From Liolophura sinensis (taxonomy: Eukaryota; Mollusca; Polyplacophora; Chitonida; Chitonidae): DNA of 64,000 bases. The notes beneath the pieces were generated by a model. That model did no database searches. It worked only from the letters and a program-made list of their open reading frames with translations, and had not been told where the DNA came from. The position numbers and the translations under genes are program-made. Of the stretch, positions 26,704-38,517 are shown piece by piece (the stretch's first letter is position 1; each line of letters opens with the position of its first letter). The stretch spans positions 26,439,080-26,503,079 of the forward strand of contig NC_088302.1 in NCBI RefSeq assembly GCF_032854445.1. Direction: 5' to 3'.

Positions 26704-26973
26704 TATATATATATTTTTTTTTGATTGGTGTTTTACGCCATACTCAAGAATATTTCACTTATACGACGGCGGCCAGCATTATGATGGATGGAAACTGGGC
26801 ACAGCCCGGGGGAAACCCACGACCATCCGCAGGTTGCTGGCAGACCTTCCCGCGTATGGCCGGAGAGGAAGCCAGCATGAGCTGGACTTGAACTCACAGC
26901 GACCGCATTGGTGAGAGGCTCCTGGGTCATTACGCTGCTCTAGCGTGCTAACCGACTGAGCCACGGAGGTCCC
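26704..26973 (-). mobile_element. SINE family A, full-length, 12-bp target duplication
   Basis: Minus-strand copy with an intact tRNA-like head (on the plus strand GTGCTAACCGACTGAGCCAC, reverse complement of an A box) and B box. GTATATCATTGA flanks it at 26692-26703 and 26974-26985. It is one of the two best-preserved copies in the window and can serve as a reference for the family. Confidence 0.95.
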
Positions 26974-27437
26974 GTATATCATTGACAATACATATATATA
27001 CTTGTATGAATCAGGTGCCATGTAATAATTTTAGGCTTTTGCCAAGTGTTTTGTACATGTACATTATGGAGTGATATTGTACTGGTCCATGTTGTCTTGA
27101 AAATGTGTATTGGACGAGACGCTGCAGTTCTCCATGTTTTTAAACAAAGGCATAACTTGTAAATGTATTAAAAATGGAACTTTGTAGTACAGATGTACTA
27201 AATTAACACTGATAATGTACAGTTATGCTTCCCAAAATCTTGTTGAAAGACTCACCATGTTTCTCTGCATATCCTGCTCATGTGTACACGTGCATTTACA
27301 TCCACAATGTTTACCAAACTCTTACTCCAGTATTTTACATTCACCATATTTTCAGCATATCATGTGGATGTATTTTGGATTGACGATCATGAAGTTTGTC
27401 AACATGTTTTGCGGATATATTTTGCATTCACCATGTT

Positions 27438-27712
27438 GGGGCCTCCATGGCTCAGTTGGTTAGCGCATTAGCGCAGCGTAATGACCCAGGAGCCTCTCAC
27501 CAATGCGGTCGCTGTGAGTTCAAGTCCAGCTCATGCTGGCTCCCTCTCCGGCTGTATGTGGCAAGGTCTCTCAGCAACCTGCGGATGGTCGTGGGTTTCC
27601 CCCAGGCTCTGCCTGGTTTCCACCCACCATAATGCTGGCCGCCGTCGTATGAGTGAAATATTCTTGAGTACAGCGTAAAACACCAATCAAATGAATCAAA
27701 TAAATAAATAAA
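27438..27712 (+). mobile_element. SINE family A, full-length, inserted at the edge of a satellite array
   Basis: Starts GGGGCCTCCATGGCTCAGTTGG with the A box at about 27448-27459 and the B box GAGTTCAAGTCC at 27516-27527. The body ends GCGTAAAACACCAATCAAA followed by (AAAT)n. CATTCACCATGTT flanks it at 27425-27437 and 27713-27725. Because that string is also part of the adjoining tandem unit, the 13-bp duplication could be a repeat unit rather than a true target duplication. Confidence 0.95.
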
Positions 27713-28890
27713 CATTCACCATGTTTCCCAACATATCTTGGTCATGTATTTACATTCACATGTTTCCCAACATATCTTGTTCATGTATTTACATTCACCA
27801 TGTTTCCCAACATATTTTGTTCGTATATATTTACACTCACCATGTTTCCCTGCATGCATGTATCTTGTACACGTATTTACATTAACATGTTTCCTAACCT
27901 ATCTTGCTCATGTATTTACATTCACCATGTTTCCCAACATATTTTGTTCATATATTTACATTCACCATGTTTACCAACATATTTTGATCGTGTATATTTA
28001 CACTCACCATGTTTCCCTGCATACATATATCTTGCACATGTATTGACATTCACATGTTGCCTAACATATCTTGTTCATATATTTACATTCACTGTGTTTC
28101 CTAACATATCTTGTTCATGTATCTACATTCGCCATGTTTCCCAACATATCTTGTTCATGTATTTACATTCACCATGTTCCCAACATATCTTGTTCATGTA
28201 TATTTACACTCACCATGTTTCCCTGCATACATGTATCTTGCACATGCATTGACATTCACATGTTTCCTAACATATCTTGTTGATATATTTACATTCACTG
28301 TGTTTCATAACATATCTTGTTCATGTATTTACATTCACCATGTTTCCTGACATATCTTGTTCATGTATATTTACACTCACCATGCTTCCCTGCATACATA
28401 TATCTTGCACATGTATTTACATTCACATGTTTCCTAACATATCTTGTTCATGTATTTACATTCATCGTGTTTCCTAACATATCTTGCTAATGTATTTACA
28501 TTCACTATGTTTCCTGACATATTTTGTTCATGTATTTACATTCACCATGTTTCCTGACATATCTTGCTCATGTATTTACATTCACCATGTTTCCTGACAT
28601 ATCTTGTTCATGTATATTTACACTCACCATGCTTCCCTGCATACATATATCTTGCACATGTATTTACATTCACATATTTCCTAACATATCTTGTTCATGT
28701 ATTTACATTCACCGTGTTTCCTGACATATCTGCTCATGTATTTACATTCATCGTGTTTCCTAACATATCTGCTCATGTATTTACATTCATCGTGTTTCCT
28801 GACATATCTTGCTCATGTATGTACATTCACCATGTTTCCTAACATATCTTGCACATGTATTTACATTCACATGTTTCCTAACATATTGCA
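27713..28890. repeat. Roughly 39-bp satellite with higher-order organisation
   Basis: The basic unit is TTCATGTATTTACATTCACC followed by ATGTTTCC(C/T)AACATATCTTG. Variants (TATATTTACACTCACC; TGCATACATATATCTTGCAC; CATTCACATGTTTCC) recur in a fixed order, forming a higher-order unit of several basic units repeated at least four times. The overlapping open frames with Tyr-Leu-His-Ser-Pro-Cys patterns result from the absence of stops in the unit and are not called as genes. Confidence 0.95.
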
Positions 28891-30548
28891 TACCTCATTG
28901 GCACATTTGCACTTTTTGACTTTCACAGAGGAAGTATGTACTCACTACTGCATTCTAAAAGATAATTGCCATGGTGAGGTGGTGTATTTTTTTTTTTTTT
29001 TTTTTTTGTGAGGTGGCACTAGTGTGAAACAGGACCTCTACCCTTTCCTATGTTAACCATTGACTGCGAGGTAACATCTGTAATATTATGGTGTATCAGT
29101 CTCTCCTGTGTCATTCTTTTTTCTGTATTAAATTCAGGCATGTGCCAGGTCCCTATTTTTAATATGAACATTATTGAACAGCTCATGCAACTTTCAGTGA
29201 CATGTACAGTGATAAATGCATTGTCATTGTGGAGGTTGTGTTGGGTTACCAAAATTTTGACATCAAAAGTACATGGCATCAGAAGTACATGGCATCTTTT
29301 GAGCTAGAGATACAGGGCACCCAGAAACCGAGTACCGCTACATGTACATGTATATCTGACCTGAGTGCCATACATTTAACTGTCTGAAATATTTTCACTG
29401 GGATCATACAAAACAACAGTTATGTTCAAGGGGCGAAAATGGCATTATATTTAATAAGCTATATTTTAAGAAACTGTGTAGGCTGCTAGATTTAATTGTT
29501 TTTCAGTAAAAGTTTGTTTTTAGATGTACTCATTTGTTTTATTCTTAATGACATGAAAGAAAAAACCCTTTTTTTTATAAGAGGGCTTTAATGACGATTA
29601 CATGTATGGTAAATTACCTAAAACTTTGCCTCAAAAATTCAATTTTAAAAAAGTCAAGGGCAAGTTTATGTACATGTGAATGCTGAAACTTACACTTTCC
29701 CAGCAGAGTACCCTATCTTCCCAGCAGAGTATGCTATCTTCCCAGCAGAATACTCTATCTTCCTAGCAGAATACTCTGTCTTCCCACCAGAATACTCTAT
29801 CTTCCTAGCAGAATACTCAATCTTCCCAGCAGAATACTCTATCTTCCCAGCAGAATACCCTATCTTCCATACAAACTTCAAAACACCTTTCAACTCTCAC
29901 AAGAACTCCCAGAATCAGGCAAAATGTGCGGTTTAATCATGGAGAAAATTTTAGGTTATTTACTATACGTCTAATTTTCATGAGCTACGTGTAACTCATT
30001 AGGTGCTAGTGTGCTTTGATTATATCATTCCCTTAATTGAGTGTAATTAGACTCAGTGTACACTTGTCTTATCATGTGAAGGAGTTAATTGTTTGAAAGC
30101 TTTATTAACAAACAGGATCATATAAGTTACACATGAACCTGAGGATAATTTGTTTTTGTGACAAACATACTAATGAATGTACATGTACACCGTCTGTTAC
30201 ATGTAACATAATATGTCAGTAGAATTATTACATTCATGAGGTAATATGCACTGAATTTGCATATGTAATGTATGTACATGTATTTGATGCAGTACATGCA
30301 TGTACATGTACATATCATGGGTGTCTGATATATATGGATGATGAAGATACTTATAGACATGATATATACATGCATGCATGAGCACACACACAAACATTTA
30401 CTGAGATAGAGGATCTGTATATTTAAGTGGATGCTGAAGTAGTGGGTTAATGTGACTGATAGTGAATGCAGCCGTTGCAGTGATTTGCTATGTTATGTTT
30501 TCATGCTAAGGAGCTTTGTCTAATTTCTCTGATGATTCTGTCCATCAG
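28891..30548. other. Noncoding DNA upstream of the exon at 30549
   Basis: Contains a poly-T run (28987-29007), a 21-bp repeat (29697-29864, listed separately) and many ACATGTA palindromes (30180-30320). The acceptor of the next exon (TTCTGTCCATCAG) closes it at 30548. I see no other exon in it. Confidence 0.6.
29697..29864. repeat. 21-bp repeat, eight units, open in both directions
   Basis: Eight units of TTCCCAGCAGAATACTCTATC-type sequence, period 21 bp. On the plus strand they read as heptapeptides of the form FPAEYSI inside an 86-codon frame starting at 29676; on the minus strand they read as GKIEYSA inside a 67-codon frame. Units vary mostly by single bases. There is no splice context or homology to decide whether either is translated, and a noncoding minisatellite is the simpler reading. 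Confidence 0.85.
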
Positions 30549-31664
30549 GCAATCTTTGGTGGGAACATCGCAGGGCGTCGACTGACTGGAGTGAAGATTA
30601 ACCCTCTGTTCCTGGAGGGTCAGTCTGAGGAGGATGTGAGGCAGGCTCAGTCCCTGGGTAGAAACGGCTACCACACCCACGACCCTACCATACGACTCAA
30701 CGTCTATGACCTGCGCTCTCCAGCCCACCGCCAGAACGGAAAGCGACAGACCATTGTCAAGATAGGCCGAAATGAGATCCTCAGTGTCTCCACAAGTTCT
30801 CATGCCACAGGTGAGGGGGAGATCAGTGTGAGTGCTGGTACAGCAGACAATGGCCCTACCCCTGAGGCACACATTCCCGTTCCAGAGAACAGTATGATTG
30901 GAGATTCTGTACAGGAGAGCCGGGTTAGCATACAGACAGAAGATTCCGCAGCCTATGTGTCTGTTGTGACAGAAACTGCCCATGTCAGGAAAACACCACT
31001 AACCTCCCCTGAAGCTAAAGACCACAGCTCACCATCACAACATTCTGGGAGAAGGGCGACAACTTGCTATGACAACCCACACACGAAAGATGTTCGTGAA
31101 GTTGTGGTGAGCTTTTCAGAGACTGCTGACAGGCCAGTGATGGATAAGCCGTCTCAAGAGATAGACTGGTCGGAATCAGGGGATGTGACAGATCCTCGTC
31201 CGCCTGTACACAAAGATTCACCTGATGGCGTCTTGTCACAGGATGGTCGAGTATCTCTGGATGGTGGTGTGTTACAGGAAGGTTGTGTGCCGGCAGATGA
31301 GCCCAACTCACATACAAGCTCACCTGAGGTGAAGACATTAAAACCCATCTTAGTGAGATCCCAGTCGTCATTTGACAGCGTTCTATCATCTGCAGGGTTG
31401 TCTCTAGCACTGGGTGAGGACACACCTGTTAAGTATCCCCCCAAAACTGCCAGTACTAAAACTGTGAAGTTTGCTGAGGACACAATAGACAATGAGAACA
31501 AAACAAAACGCTACATGAAGGAACGGATAGACCTAAGCAAACTAATGCTGGAAAGTCCTGCTTATGGTAGTGTTAACCCAGTGTTCCTTGAGGAGGAGGA
31601 GGAGGATGACGAGGAAGTGAACAATGTCAACAACAACCAGCCAGAGTTACCTCGCTATGATCAG
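30549..31664 (+). CDS. Large coding exon of a membrane-anchored protein (unrecognised family)
   Basis: A 1116-bp exon, 372 codons, both ends on codon boundaries. Acceptor TCTGTCCATCAG|GCA, donor GATCAG|GTGAAT. It begins AIFGGNIAGRRLTGVKINPL. The first third (INPLFLEGQ, RNGYHTHDPTIRLNVYDLRS) looks folded. The middle is Ser/Thr/Asp/Pro-rich and probably disordered. The end has KTVKFAEDT, then YGSVNPVFLE and an acidic run of Glu and Asp at about codons 353-362. The NPxFLE motif appears near both ends. It joins the exons at 32444 and 34231, which add a membrane segment. I do not recognise the family. Reading continues upstream of the acceptor only to chance codons, so the true N-terminus lies in an earlier exon. 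Confidence 0.88.
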
Positions 31665-32103
31665 GTGAATAGGACGAGAAGGTTTTATATTATTACCAGC
31701 AAGTGTCAAAAGTAATAAATCTTCACATGCACACCTGTACACTGTAGCCTACGTGGTTTTTGCCCACACCAGTGTCTAGATGTTCATGAATGTTCAGCAG
31801 GAACTATAATAATTTGCATGATCTTGTAAATAATGATTATATGAAAACAGTGAAATGCATGTAAATGTATACATCTATAAAACTGTATTTACAGCAGTTG
31901 ATCAGGAGGAAACATTTAGCCTTTCTAATCACAGGCTCATCAGGATGTTGTGAATCATGATGATAAATCCTAGTGTAGGTGAGATTATCATACAATGGTA
32001 TGATTAACGGTATGAAAATGCCTTTCTGCCGTAGCAATCAAATTCTAAATATCGAAATAAATTGAAATATTGGAGACAGCTGCACATTGTATATACTTTA
32101 TGT

Positions 32104-32262
32104 ACGTGGGAAGGTCTGCCACCAACCTGCGGATGGTCGTGGGTTTCCCCCCGGCTTTGCCCGGTTTCCGCCCACCGTAATGCTGGCTGCCATCGTATAA
32201 GTGAAATATTCTTGAGTACAGCTTAAAACATCAATCAAACGAATAAATAAACAAATATATAT
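32104..32262 (+). mobile_element. SINE family A, 3' half, in intron
   Basis: Starts at GTACGTGGGAAGGTCTGCCA and runs to the tail TTAAAACATCAATCAAACG plus (AATA)n. The tRNA-like head is absent. It lies in the intron between exons 30549-31664 and 32444-32578, in the same orientation as the gene. Confidence 0.92.
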
Positions 32263-32354
32263 TTTATAGCTGTTTACGTGTAAATAATGGCCTGCCAGTT
32301 ACGTGTAACTTGACACTGTGCTCGCATTGAAAAACAATTATTTCTCTAATTTCA

Positions 32355-32432
32355 TTGGCTTCCCACGATATGGCTGAAATATTGCCGATGTGGCGTTAAG
32401 CCATAATCATTCATTCATTCATTTCATTGGCT
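32355..32432 (+). mobile_element. Tail fragment of another SINE family
   Basis: CGATATGGCTGAAATATTGC followed by GGCGTTAAGCCATAATC and (ATTC)n. I associate this tail type with molluscan SINEs. It ends about a dozen bases before the acceptor of the exon at 32444, so the insertion supplies part of the region just upstream of the polypyrimidine tract. Confidence 0.7.
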
Positions 32433-32443
32433 TGTGTTTGCAG

Positions 32444-32578
32444 TTACCTGACTTGAATGTGCCATCATACATGCAGAAATACCTGGTTGATGCTCCGCCC
32501 AGCAAACCGGTCGGTGTTGAGGGCAGGCCGTATTCCCCATCCCACACCACTGTCATACCTGAACAGCCTGACTCTGAG
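32444..32578 (+). CDS. Internal coding exon, 45 codons
   Basis: Acceptor TGTGTTTGCAG|TTA, donor TCTGAG|GTAGGC, 135 bp, both ends on codon boundaries. It encodes LPDLNVPSYMQKYLVDAPPS then KPVGVEGRPYSPSHTTVIPE and a short acidic end. It joins in phase with the 30549-31664 exon upstream and the 34231 exon downstream. No domain is recognised. The proline-rich composition continues the cytoplasmic-type character of the previous exon. Confidence 0.88.
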
Positions 32579-34230
32579 GTAGGCCTACAAGTGTTCATCA
32601 AAATAACCCTGGAAAAGTGAAATGTTAAAGATATTGCGTCAGAAATTGTCAGTGCCAGTATAGAGCTGTATACACAGTATTATAGGAATTATCCCCATGC
32701 GTAATTTCGCTCACTTACAGATAAATGTATGGCATGAAAATATTTGGTACCCTAATGGGTCTCTAATGTTACAGTGTGGTAATATCACAAGATAGACAGT
32801 CAGGTAATGTGACTTCATACAAACGTAAACTCAAACGTGAGTTGTGTCATAATAAAGATTCGAAAAGTGCTACTTGTTGCTGCCTCACTTAGCGCTCGGC
32901 ACTGAAAGGTTAGAGCCAGGAAACAAGACTGGTAGACCCGCTGTCAGTATTTTGTGTCATATCTGCAGGGTCCATTAGAATCTTGAAAGTAGGCTACTTG
33001 GATTTTATTTTCGTAATTCAAGGACTGGAAAGTGCTTGAATTTGACCATATTTATGTGGAGGTCCTTGGAAGTACTTGATTTTGTTTGTACCACGAGAAG
33101 AAAGTTATTCGGTGGTAGGAATCCGTGAATAAGCTGGCAACGGGCATGCACCTAAAGCGGCCGCCAGTGGTATGTACGCGGTCATAGTTTTGCGCCACTA
33201 CAGACTTCCCTTTCTCCGCCAGAGGGCGCTTAGATCGCCATTTTTTGGTTTGGAGGTAAGAACTTACGTTGTTGTCATTGAGGGTGATTTGATTTCAAGG
33301 ACCGGCTTTAGCGCGACGCCAGCAGTGACAATCGGACATACTGCCGATTGTGTCTCGAAAGTATAGATGTCTCTAGTATGGGCAAGTCCATGGACTACTC
33401 GTGACTGACAGTGGCGCTGTTTACAAACTCGTGCGTTGTGCCGAAATATTTCATGTTGCACTTTTTATTCTGACGGACAGGGGAAAATTTATAAGAATCA
33501 ATGATGGGTTGTCTGATTATCAGTGATGTCTGCACCGACTGAAAGTTATAGCACGAACACAAGGATGCGTAGCGGTCGAATGCCACGGCATGGCTGTACC
33601 ATGTTTACGAAATGACCTAAAAAGTGTTCAAGCTGCGCCTGTTGTTTCAGTTTGTACGTGAAAGCTGAGATTGTGACTGTCGTTTGAGGTACTTGAATTT
33701 GTATTTTAAGTACTTGAAAGGACTTGAATTTTTTTAGCCCTCAGGCGTGCGAACCCGTGTCTGGTGTCTTCGGCTTGATACTTAAGTGGCGGCACAGACT
33801 CGCAAGAAGACACACTATATGTGCACCCATTGACTTCTCGTTGTCATATTACTGAAAAATTGTTATGTACGACGTTAAACCCCAAGCATTGATACATACA
33901 TACCAAATGCACTGCCAAAAAACTGCTAATGCACTTCGGCTTAATTTTGAGTTGGTTGCCCCAGAAACCAAAAATTTAATTGAATTTAAACATCAGATAT
34001 GATGTTCGTATCTTGTGCAGTAAATTTTCTATATTTATATTGCCAGCAAGTCGTCTCTACGGACAGCATATCAACATTATCCCTTTTGCAAAATATGCCG
34101 ATGAGATAAAAAAAAACCTGACCAGGTTTCTGTCCCAAGTCTTTTTAGGTACTAATTCCCAAGTACGACGTTAAACCCAAAGCATTTATCCATTTCTATT
34201 GAAGTCCTATGTTTTTTTTTTCTCTGACAG
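32579..34230. other. Intron with repeats
   Basis: Intron between the last two exons. About 32970-33740 holds a dispersed repeat bounded by similar motifs (TACTTGATTTTG / GTACTTGAATTTG ... AGTACTTGAAAGGACTTG). About 33755-33905 holds a fragment of the second SINE-like family (TTGTCATATTACTGAAAAAT, GTACGACGTTAAACCCCAAG), with a further tail-like piece at 34160. It ends in a strong polypyrimidine tract (T10) and CTCTGACAG. Confidence 0.65.
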
Positions 34231-34422
34231 GAGTCACCAGGGGATACGAGCCAGGATACAGAGATATCAGAGGTACCTGGCTATGAAGCTTTTGTTCTGA
34301 AAACTGCTGCTCAAGAAAGACGAAAACAGGCCATTAAATGGACTCTGATTACTGTTGTTGTTGTTGCTGTTCTAATTGTGTCGATAGCATTACCTGTATA
34401 TTTCACATCTAAAGACAGCTAG
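34231..34422 (+). CDS. Terminal coding exon with C-terminal transmembrane segment
   Basis: Acceptor TTTTTTTTCTCTGACAG|GAG, 63 codons plus TAG at 34420-34422. After an acidic linker (ESPGDTSQDTEISEVPGYEA) comes a basic stretch (QERRKQAIK), then about 20 hydrophobic residues (WTLITVVVVAVLIVSIALPV) and a seven-residue tail YFTSKDS. A basic flank before a single hydrophobic segment close to the C-terminus, with no such segment in the other exons, suggests a tail-anchored or type II orientation: long N-terminal part cytosolic, short tail luminal or outside. The alternative is a type I receptor-like protein with unseen N-terminal exons. Family unknown. Confidence 0.87.
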   Translation, partial: ESPGDTSQDTEISEVPGYEAFVLKTAAQERRKQAIKWTLITVVVVAVLIVSIALPVYFTSKDS

Positions 34423-34809
34423 CATGAGGTGGTGGCTCATGCTGTTTTGACTCTGCAGTGATAATCCATAGAGATACAGAAAAGTGTTAATTAATTCTTC
34501 CATGTAATATATATATATACTCATCTTTTCATATGTTGATTTTCCATGCGAGTATAAATCTTGGAACTCTGAAGCCATGGATAATCTGAAGGACTTGAGG
34601 TCTTTGAGAAGGATCTACATGTAGATTTCAGCATGGAACCAATCATTAGTTGTCATGCTCTTGATCACTTTAAGACTTGGCTATTTCTTGAACATGTGAA
34701 GATATATAGTGTGAAATAATGTTCACTTCTGTATTGTCTGAATTTGGTGATCATGCTTCACTGGAATTAAAACACTTCGGTTGTTCAGTTTGAATGACAC
34801 CATGAAATG

Positions 34810-35025
34810 TATTTATTTTAATATTTAATTGGTGTTTTACGCTGTACTGTAGAATATTTCGTTTATACGACAGCAGCTAGCATTGTGGTGGGAGGAAAGT
34901 AGGCAGAGCCTAGGGGAACCTACGATCAACAGCAGATTGCTTGCAGACCTTGCTTGCTTGCGTACCTACGAACAGAGAAGCCAGCATGATCTTGGAGTTG
35001 CTCCTGAGTAAGTGTTACGGGCTAG
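34810..35025 (-). mobile_element. SINE family A, strongly diverged
   Basis: Recognisable from TTAATTGGTGTTTTACGCTG, ACGACAGCAGCTAGCATT and GAGAAGCCAGCATGA, with many substitutions and small indels. It lies about 390 bp downstream of the stop codon at 34422. It is the oldest-looking copy of the family in the window. Confidence 0.8.
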
Positions 35026-35463
35026 CACACAAATGTGATTGTTGGTGTGTAGACTATGAATTGAGTACAGTTGAGTTCATTCCAAAATGATGCAGACTGC
35101 TTCCTCAATATAAATTTTAGACCGCTTTTGCTCTTTTGTAAGTTTCAGCTTTTTATTGCTCTGGGCCTCACTGCCCGCTGCGGTCGAATGTCTTGCAGGC
35201 CTGTGAGAAATTGATCCTTTATGTGTTAATGAAGTTTGTGGGATGGTGTACTCAGCAAGCATCAACTCAAATGCATGACTTTCATAAAATGTTTTCTTCA
35301 ACACTGAATGGCGGGCACTGAATATTTTTGCCTCTTTGTGAATGCAGGAGGACATCTTGATTGGCTGATGTCAATCTGTGTTTGTATTAAAGTGTCTCTG
35401 TGAATTATTTGCAATTATTCTAACTTTATCACAGAAATATTCCTCAGTGTAGAGATGGCCTGA

Positions 35464-35990
35464 TTAAATTTTGAAAGCTAGTATTTCTAGCATGCGGTAG
35501 GGATGTGAGTTATGCACCAAACGATAGAAACAGAGCCCCTTACGAATAGTCCATGTGGTATGTGTTTAGAAAACCTGACGACGTAATCGTAAAAGTGGCA
35601 CCACTGAAGGTGGCTTTCCCTAGCGACATGTGGGTGCAGGCAAGTAATGAATTGAAAATGCTAAGATGCAAATTTTCTAACGACACGATGGTGAAGTTTA
35701 TAGAATTGATCCTTATGGAAAGGATATCCAACATATGGCAGAGTGTTGGTATAACATCATGTAAATTAAATCCATTGATGCTGTGGTTATACATTTTACA
35801 TTTCTTATAGTATATCTTGAAGCTGTGATGAAAATCTGCAATGAAGAAAGAACACAACATCTATTCGCATATATGGAACCTCCGGAAAAACGCAAGTCGC
35901 AGCCACAAAACGTGTACCATATATCGCTAATTCGTGTTTGGAATCTTAACTTGATCTTATAAGACGCAGTTTTGGCATCTGCGTTTTGTA
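35464..35990. repeat. Dispersed repeat, copy 1
   Basis: Shares long similar blocks with 38785-39125: TTAAATTTTGAAAGCTA at the start, AGGATATCCAACA(T/C)ATGGCA in the middle, and GTCGCAGCCACAAAACGTGT near the end. This copy contains about 100 bp more in its first half. No coding capacity is evident, and the family is unknown to me. Confidence 0.85.
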
Positions 35991-37664
35991 AACACACAGT
36001 ATAGCTTATAGCTTGAGTCCATGAACATGACTAGAATTTTATTTTTCAGAAAATAACACAAAGCATTTCGGAATATTTATCAGACCAGAAAAATTTCAGA
36101 CCACTTTGCCATTGGAAAAGTTTAGCCTTGGAGGTAATACATGTACATCTCTTTAGTCTGCACAGTTACATATGTTCCTAAAAAGTTAAAAAAAATCTTT
36201 TACGTAAAAGATTGTTTGAAAATCAGTAGTGTAAAGCCTCTTTTTATTTCCTTTGTAAATAAACATGTACAACAGTAGTTCTTTCTCGTATTTAATGCTT
36301 ATGCATGCTTGGGATTTTAACGTTGTACTTAACAATTCTTCGTATGGAATGAAACGACGAGGAGTCCTTAGGTAGGTTTTGTTGGCAGTAAGCGGTCGAC
36401 AGCATTCGTGTGATTATTTGAGCAATCTATCGTTGGGTAAAGGCTGTGTTGCACTAAGGTCATGTACATATATCTGTACCGTCACATGTGGGAGTATTTG
36501 TCCGTGGTGTGTCCGGTTTCCTCTACCCATAAAACTGACCGTCATCGAATAAGATAGAAATTCTGGATTATGGCTTCAAACAATTAAGGACCAAAGAATA
36601 TCTCATTGAAGTTGAATTCGATCTTTCATCGATTTTCTGCACAGATAAATCTGATGGGAGTCGTATAATTCCTGATCACGGAATTATAAAACACCACAAG
36701 AAAATCAAAATCAAGTCAGATTCGATCATGGACTCGAATCAAAGTTCCAGTATTTCCTGTTTAATTGAGATTGGTAGTTCATAGGAATTGATAGCTAGCA
36801 AGACTTTGGGACAGAATCCTGGTCAACTTTCTTCATCCCAGCAGCATATTTTGCTAAAGTAATTATGTCATCACGCTGTCTGCAGAGACGACGTGCTCGC
36901 AGTATAACTGTAGGAAACTTACTGCACGAGATAAGAATGTCATATTTGGTGTTTATGTTCAGTAGAGATGGTTAAAGGAGAACAAAATTTTAAAAAATGA
37001 CACTATAGGCTGAAAAGAGCACATTTTTTTCTATCTGGTGGTGCGTGTCGCATAAGTTTGCGATTTTTCCTGGCCACACACGTAAAGCCTGAAAACGGCA
37101 AAACTGGCAAGTCCATCGCGTCCTCCTTCTTTAACACCCTGTAATTTATGCAGGGGGTGTGTTGTCTCTCAGCCAGTGCGAGTCGTTAAATCTGCCGGCC
37201 TGTTCGTGTAAACTCGGAACCTACGTCCAACATTCCGGTTTCCCGATCGTCAGGCGGAAAACGAACTGTACTGTTCGCTGCCTTCTGGGAAAAAGAGTTC
37301 TACCGGAAATGTATGAATTGCACTTCGGCGGTTTCCGACGACAATTCCCCTCCTAACACAGAAGACTTCAGGACTACTTTTTAGGCAAAATGGAGTCGCC
37401 CACAACGGATTTTGGCGCTGACTTCATTTATAATTTATCAACTTTAAATGCAACTTTTACAATTTTTTATGGCATGCACCTGCGAAGAAATGCGAAGAAA
37501 AAAAACTCTTTTCAATGGTATTTGTTTGATGTTTAAGTTTTCTTCTTCCTTAAGACCCATATGGAGTCTTTGGTCATTTCAAGTAAATTTCGTGTTTCTG
37601 AGGCACCCAACTCTAAAAGGAGGCCAGAATGTGTGAGACATGTTATTTGGTATGTATGCTCAGT

Positions 37665-37990
37665 TGTATGTACGTATTCTTGGGGTTTAACGTCGAACAA
37701 TATTTCAGTAATATGACGGCGAGGAGCCATTATAGATGTATGTACATATATCTTGTGGCAAGGCGAGCCCAATGCCACAAAATTGCAGTCGCTGCTGAAA
37801 TATTCGGATGACACCCAACCCAGTAACATTATAGTGACACCGAGTTAACCAGTCATATCCCTTGCTCTAACCTCTCAGTGCTGAGGGTCATACGAGGCCA
37901 TACCATTTTTGAAGTCTTTGGTACGACCAGACCCGGGTTTCTTCCCGGAGTCTATCGACTTCGAGTCGGACGCTCTACAGTAGGCCACAT
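37665..37990 (-). mobile_element. Second-family SINE, nearly complete
   Basis: On the plus strand it runs from TTCTTGGGGTTTAACGTCGA through TAATATGACGGCGAGGAGCC, GGCAAGGCGAGCCCAATGCC and TTGCTCTAACCTCTCAGTGC to a region (GACCCGGGTTTCTTCCC, GGACGCTCTAC) that looks like the reverse complement of a tRNA B box and A-box region. That orients it on the minus strand. Shorter relatives occur at about 7.1, 33.8, 36.3 and 55.7 kb. Confidence 0.72.
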
Positions 37991-38517
37991 TGTTACGACC
38001 CAAGCTGTCTGTATTACAAAGAGATGGCTTGTTCGAAATACGCGACAGTTTAGCCGCACAAACAAGTAACCAAAACCAGCAGATTTTATTTTACAGCAAT
38101 TTATTAGCTTAACAAGAACAGATAATAAGACTTATGCAAATACTAAAGTACTTAAGTTTAACAAGAAAGGATAGCAGTATCTATACAAATACTAAAGTAC
38201 TTACGGTGTCAAGTCCAGACAGGGTCCGTGTACTAATAAGCACTGTGTACAAGTTATACGCAGCGAAAGCATCCAAAACTCTCAATAATTCTCCGTTCTC
38301 ACCCTTTGGCCTGCTTTCACAGGTCATATATAGCCTGGTGGAATTGTCTAGAATAAGAAAATTCCTGAACACTTGATGTAAACAAACAGGCATCGAACTG
38401 AGCGCATTCTGGAATTTTCTAAGGTAGAGGCAGACAGCAGGCGCTGAACTCAGCGTATGTAGGCTAAACAGTGGCAAGCTAAATTTAGAAACTGACGGCA
38501 GTTGTGCACATAACAAC

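Noticed and set aside
27738-29011. Series of open frames of up to 150 codons rich in Tyr, His, Cys, Pro
   Set aside because: They are translations of the 39-bp satellite in several phases, without start or splice context.
30501-31501. Minus-strand frames of 115-160 codons opposite the large exon
   Set aside because: Antisense shadows of the plus-strand exon, which has good splice sites and joins to further exons.
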